Below, piece after piece: positions 58,727 through 64,000 of a DNA stretch of 64,000 nucleotides. The stretch is from Fasciola hepatica (taxonomy: Eukaryota; Platyhelminthes; Trematoda; Plagiorchiida; Fasciolidae). A model generated the notes under the pieces. The model saw nothing but the letters and a program-made list of their open reading frames with translations, made no database searches and was not told where the DNA came from. Numbering within the stretch: position 1 is the stretch's first letter; every line of letters starts with the position of its first letter. The stretch covers positions 5,332,001-5,396,000 of the forward strand of contig CANUEZ040000129.1 in the NCBI GenBank assembly GCA_948099385.1, given 5' to 3'. Both the position numbers and the translations under genes were made by a program.

Positions 58727-59997
58727 GTGCCCGCGAAATATTTTCGCGTGAGAATGAACCCGATTTCAGACCTGGTATGGATTGTGTCGACCACGTCTTC
58801 ATTCTCCGGCAAACCTTAGAGCATAGACACATCTCCCATAGGTCCACGATCTCTGTCTTTCTTGATCTGAAAGCGGCTTTCGACTCAGCCGACCAAACAG
58901 TTCTCTGGCGCTGTCTCTCTTTGAAGGGTGTACGAGAGAAGTTTATTTCTCTTTTCCATTGCTTGTATGCAAACGGCCGAAACCGAGTTCGTGCTTACGG
59001 CAATCTTTCACTCGAGTTCATCACGGGAAGTGGTGTTTGTCAGGGTTGCCCCCTTTCGCAGTTCCTCTCCAATTTCGCAATTGAAGTGATTCTTGAGATA
59101 GCCCCACACTCGTGTGATAATAGTGGCATCGATCTTTGTTCAGATAGTAAAGTGTGTGACTTGGAATACGCGGACGATATTGTTCTTCTGAGTGACAATT
59201 CAGGTAAGATGCGTGCTATCTTAGATAGGTTTAGCAACGGAGTAGCAATGTGTGGGATGCATCCTGCACTTCCAAAGTGTAAAATGCTGCTACAGGACTG
59301 GGTTGGTTCAATATTAAGTCTCTTCTTCACAGTGAAAGCTCTAGTTGAAGTGGATAAGTTTTGTTACTTGAGTGATTAAATCTCACCGAATGGACAGATT
59401 TCGGATGAAGTGTAATCGCGCATAGAGAGAGCGCGTTTGGCTTTTGCCAACCTCCGTCATCTGTGTCACCGGCGTGACATCCGATTGTCTGTTGAGGGTA
59501 GAATGTACAATGGAGTGATTAAGTATGTTTCTTATATTGTTCAGAAAATTGGCCGTTGAGGCTAGAAGATAGTCGAGGTCTGTTCTTAATCGAGCACCGA
59601 TATCTCCGTAGAATTTTCCGAGTTTAGTGGGAACTTCGCATCAGCAATGCTGAAGTTAGGCGTAGGGTACTGGGAACCAGAGTTCATTCTCTGGGTAAAG
59701 TACTGAATTTAGACGTGTTAAGCTGGTTGGCGCAAGTGTTACGCATGCCCACTGATAGACTTCCTCGGTGTGCACTGTTCTCTGAGGCAGGTAGTGATTG
59801 GCAGATAAATGGAGGTGGTCAGTCAATGACATGGCAAAAGGGTATGTGAAGCTTGACCAGTGGACTTGGCCACGTAGGACGTGTTAGACTTCCAGGTTTG
59901 GGTCGATGGGATTCGCCAATGAAGCAGATGGAGACATGAGGTGATATGGCCAGGTGTCAAGGAAAAAGTTCGCACACAACTTTGTTCATCGTGGATA
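58727..59997 (+). pseudogene. RTE-like LINE RT 3' half, duplicate
   Basis: Duplicate of 45290-46560. The open frame 58777-59379 keeps motif A, motif B and YADD (59167-59178). The downstream blocks carry the same frameshifts, with additional changes (for example around 59720-59730). Confidence 0.85.
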
Positions 59998-59999
59998 TA

Positions 60000-62436
60000 A
60001 AATTTCCAAACTTACCACCTTTTTCTAAAGTGAGAATAATGATCGGGTGAGATGAAAAGCTCAATCGTGATATTCAACCTACAGAATAAATTATCACTGC
60101 AATCGAGAGTACGTTCATTACTCTCCTTCACAAGCAATATGGACGAATATATGACGGATCAGAGATGAAGTCCTCATTTTGTGCGCGTTGGTATTTGAAG
60201 AACTAATGAACAGTCACCAATCTACCAATGATTGTATCAAATTATTCTCGTCCATTCGTGTTAGTTCATACGGACTGATAACTGAGCTACACAGAGTAAA
60301 CTGAATTGTTCCAAATAACATTGGATTGTTATTTAGGATAAGTTTCGTGAGACTATACACACTCTCGTTCACACCATCACACAACCACACACACATACAC
60401 TAACACGCACACACACGTACACTAACAAACACACACACACACACACACGGTGACCACGACTCACCTCCTTTCTCTGAAGCATCAAATTGATTTGTGGGAT
60501 AGAAGACGAGAACTATGGTCGTCAGTGGAAGCTTTTGATATGATTCAGTGGAAAAGAAACACGGAGATCATATCAATTAACTGATTGTATATGATTTCGT
60601 TTCATATTGAAAATTGAGAATTACAATAATGTTGTTTCCGTAATTCAATTCAAGTCAGTTCATCTGAGATCATATTAGTTGACATTGCCGCAGATCAGAT
60701 TAGATCAGATCAGATAGGGGATGTGTTTCGTACCAAGTTTTTCATGTCTGGAGATTTCCGATACGTCAGAAATGCACGCGAATGAGGTCAAATCCATTCC
60801 GGTCCGTTTAGTTCGACTGGTATTCATTCGAGTCGAAATGGCTGAGTTTCATCGAATTGGATTGTGTTAGAACAAGTGAGATACTTCAATTCAGGTCATC
60901 TCCCATCTCGTAGATTTGCTATGGTGCTATGGACGAACATTTAGTGACAGGGAGAACCAGATAATTTTCACGGTCGACGAGCCTGAATACTGTGTTTTTG
61001 ACAATAAGAAGGAGATTGTGGTTCTACAGGAGATATTCAAGTGCCGTAAGATACGCCTTGTGTATAACGCACGGAATATAACACGGAGACGAGTTTGATT
61101 CGAACGCGCACACGTTTCGCACGCTCTGAATCGGTGGGCTACATTACCAGCGGACAGTTTCGATGAAGTATTCATGGATAAAATTGATCCCCATTGGATG
61201 TGTCTCATTTGGTACAAATCGTCGGATTCATGGTTTAGCAAAATGATATGAATTGGGTTTATTCGTTTCTTTGTGTACGTATAGGTCAACGCTAGCACCA
61301 TTTGGTATTTTATGTGGTAAGAATCGAATTTTGGTGCATGTTTAGTGCTGGGATAAATGATAAATCAGGAAGAGTAATCGTATATTTGGACAATGAGAAT
61401 TGTTTATCTGCCTGACTCGATTTTAAATAAGCATCACTTGTACTCACGTCCAGGTGCTTAATGTACAGAATAATGACAAATGATAGGAGATAATTGTGAA
61501 CTTGAGAAAATCACACATCGATTGACAAAATTCATTTCGATTAGAAAACTGTGTTTGTTGAAACATTCACTTCGTGTTTCTTCATTCTTATTGATCATGG
61601 AATATGTTGGATAATAATGACAAATAACTGATGAATTGGCTGGTTACCACTGCACTCAACAAACCTAATGGTGTACACAAACGGGTCGACAATGTGTCGA
61701 AAGATGTGGGGTAGAAATTTATTGGAATATACGAGACCGATATTATCATATCACTCTCAGATGAATATTTGAATTGAATTTTCGAATAGTTGCACTCTGT
61801 CATCGTGGGTACATGTGGGGATCTATAATGGGTCCTCGAAAATGAATGATATGAACAATCCCATATGGAAAGTATAATGTGGTTGGACTTGGTACATTTG
61901 ATACCTTCCCGTGATTGTTTATATTCCGGAGGTTCATTTGGAGAACAGGGTTATGAAAACGGTGGTGTGGAAATGGCACGATTGTAAGTAGAACAATGTT
62001 GGGCGTAATCAATCGATCATCGGATTTGTCATAAACTTCCACGCACTTGATTAGTGAAGCACGTGACAGTGTTAAACATTACGACTAGGGAAGTGTGATT
62101 GAATCAGATGGTAGACAATATCCATTCTTACTTCCTGGTGCTAAATGTCGAGGAGCATGAATGAATGTGAGAAGAAACGATTGTGGATATGAGAGAACTA
62201 CTTCATAATTTGATGATTTATCGAGGTTAGTAAATTCTCCAGTACGATGATCTGCATTATCCATACGTTCACCGAGAGAACCCAAAACATTCTCCTCAAT
62301 TGTGACATCTCCGGTTCAATTTTGCTCTATATAGTGTAGTGACCTCGATCGCATTGAGAAAATGACTGTTTTCTGGACACCATTTTGGATCTATTTTCTC
62401 TACGATCCTTTCTGACGTTTGACAACGACCTCATAG
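60000..62436 (+). repeat. C-family repeat, copy C4
   Basis: Partner of C2 in the segmental duplication; CA microsatellite at about 60380-60448. Confidence 0.9.
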
Positions 62437-62760
62437 TGTTCTCCGGTTGCGTACGTTTTACTGGACTGACTTTTCCGAGGTTTCCGTCGACTTTGTTTTA
62501 AATATCTTTCGCTTTCGTTCGTTCGCCGATTGTACACGCTCGCGGTTCGCTTTCTGCACAGCCGTTACGTTTCGTTTTCCGTTCGGTGTATCTCTCGTAT
62601 TGGCACTGTTTCGGTGCCACGATATATAGAATACACCTTGCATCTGTAAACCGACTAGCGTCTTCTCTATTCGTCCGAAGGAGGGGATATCCTTGGTATT
62701 TCGCTGCTAGACCCAATAGGAGACACGTTCATCAGCCACTCTTGAACGTCTTCTATAACA
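62437..62760 (+). mobile_element. Solo LTR (in C4)
   Basis: 324 bp, same ends and same insertion point as in C1 and C2. Confidence 0.7.
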
Positions 62761-63615
62761 GGTATAATTCAACGTGCTGTCTAGTCACATTAGTTTGTGT
62801 GTTGTATCTGATATATTGTTATGATTGTGTTTGTCATAATGCATTGTTATAAAAGCACAACAACCATTATACTATTACACGTCACATTGCATCAAATCAC
62901 ATCACACGAGTGAATTTCTTCCCACATGTGATCAAATCGAATCAGATCACGTCAGATCAGTTCAAACGTGTGCAAATCGATTCCATCACAACTGATCTGA
63001 TCAGTTGACACTATATCAAACGAGATGCATTTGGATTATGTGTATCGCGAAACTATAAACCAGATTACTAGTAATTTCAGTCAGATCGAAGCCAGTTTGC
63101 ACTGATAAACACGAGTGACAAGAAACGAACTCGTTCTTTCTGCATACATGTTTATCAGATTGGAAACAACTTACAATCGAAAGTGAACAACTCCCTTATC
63201 ACTAGCACTTGGTTTAAATTAATCTCGGTTGAAATAATTCCTATTCAGCTTGAGTTCATCTTGAGGTTCAATGAAGGATCTATTCAGGATGAACTTTGAG
63301 GATATTCGTTATCGATGAATTGACAACATACTACTCTGTGATAAATTACAAAATTCAATCATATCTCACCTCCATTTTCTGAAAAACATTGCACCCAATT
63401 GATGAGGAGAAAACGACAGATATTTATAAGGCTATGACAAATCAATAACGAGATCATGATATACTCATTTATTTCACAGTGCTTCTTCCGCACGAGTCAA
63501 TATGCATCGGATATTCTCGGTAGGTTGCCATTTCTTCATGACCGTCCAGTTATTTGCAATAATTATCATACAATTTCGTTGTATCTACACATTCTTGTGT
63601 TTATCGTGCATATGA
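62761..63615 (+). repeat. T-family repeat, copy T4 (most complete)
   Basis: About 0.85 kb from the LTR edge to the start of C5, with the palindrome at 62989-63007. It gives the full T-to-C junction and best represents the family. Confidence 0.85.
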
Positions 63616-64000
63616 AATTTCCAGAATTACCACCTTTTTCTAAAGTGAGAATAATGATTTTCATGAGATCGTATTGATCGGGTGAGTTGAAACGCTCAAT
63701 CGTGATATTCAACCTACAGAATAAATTATCATTGCAATCGAGAGTACGTCCATTACTCTCCTTCACAAGCAATATGGACGAATATATGACGGACCAGAGA
63801 TGAAATTCTCATTTTGTGTGCGCGTTGGTATTCGGAGAACTAATGAACAGCCACTCATCTACCAATGATTGAGTTTCGTCGCATTGGATTATGTTAGAAC
63901 AAGCCATTTAATTTCATTCACGTCACCTTCTATCTCTTCGATGTTGTGGTAAATGACATAGTAAATTGTTCCAGATATGAACAGAATCATTCTCAATACT
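63616..64000 (+). repeat. C-family repeat, copy C5 (cut by window end, internally deleted)
   Basis: Matches the start of C2-C4 to CTACCAATGATTG (about 63870), then jumps to GAGTTTCGTCGCATTGG, skipping roughly 650-700 bp including the CA microsatellite. Confidence 0.8.

Larger units (their letters stand above)
56260..62784 (+). repeat. Segmental duplication, right member
   Basis: Colinear with 42823-49345. Differences are scattered substitutions; for example the RT frame at 58777-59379 differs from 45340-45942 at four residues (F/C, L/P, Q/P, E/K). Confidence 0.9.

Overview
The window is a stretch of AT-rich eukaryotic, almost certainly metazoan, intergenic DNA built largely of decayed and nested mobile elements. 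I found no intact cellular gene, no rRNA, tRNA or CRISPR array, and nothing resembling an operon. The protein relics point to a flatworm, most likely a trematode. They are a Ty3/gypsy element with a CsRn1-type CHCC Gag, RTE-like and CR1-like LINE reverse transcriptases, and Penelope-like elements (PLEs) with a GIY-YIG endonuclease. The organism assignment is inference from these families; species cannot be fixed from the sequence.

Layout. (1) 1-17.3 kb: old, mostly unrecognisable DNA holding a dispersed repeat in two orientations (1.5 and 6.6 kb), a CR1-like LINE 3' end (10.4-10.8 kb), a degenerate PLE on + (10.9-12.6 kb) and a PLE 3' half on - (14.7-15.6 kb). (2) 17.5-25.8 kb: a 3.4-kb unit in direct tandem, two full copies and one partial. 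Each full unit carries a C-family segment, a CR1 fragment and a broken gypsy gag-protease-RT stump. (3) 27.2-29.3 kb: a diverged C-family copy interrupted by a PLE with a 12-bp target-site duplication and 137-bp identical inverted ends. (4) 29.7-37.4 kb: gypsy RNase H/integrase scraps, the first S-family copy, a partial C copy and a hammerhead ribozyme motif on the minus strand. (5) 37.5-64 kb: a composite cluster of three repeat families that I call C (about 2.4 kb), T (about 0.5-0.9 kb) and S (up to about 3.9 kb), with RTE-like LINE pieces. About 6.5 kb of it (42.8-49.3 kb) recurs nearly identically 13.4 kb downstream (56.3-62.8 kb). Four C copies carry what looks like the same gypsy LTR at the same site. 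Three are solo LTRs and one (52.4-54.4 kb) still has gag, protease and a -1 frameshift signal.

How the parts relate. The PLE, LTR element and LINEs inserted into C/S/T repeats, which then spread by tandem and segmental duplication; identical insertion sites and shared lesions show the order. The C family itself may derive from exons of a minus-strand gene. Diverged copies keep consensus 5' splice donors at the same place and phase. Near-identical tandem copies can also be assembly artefacts, so copy number needs long-read support.
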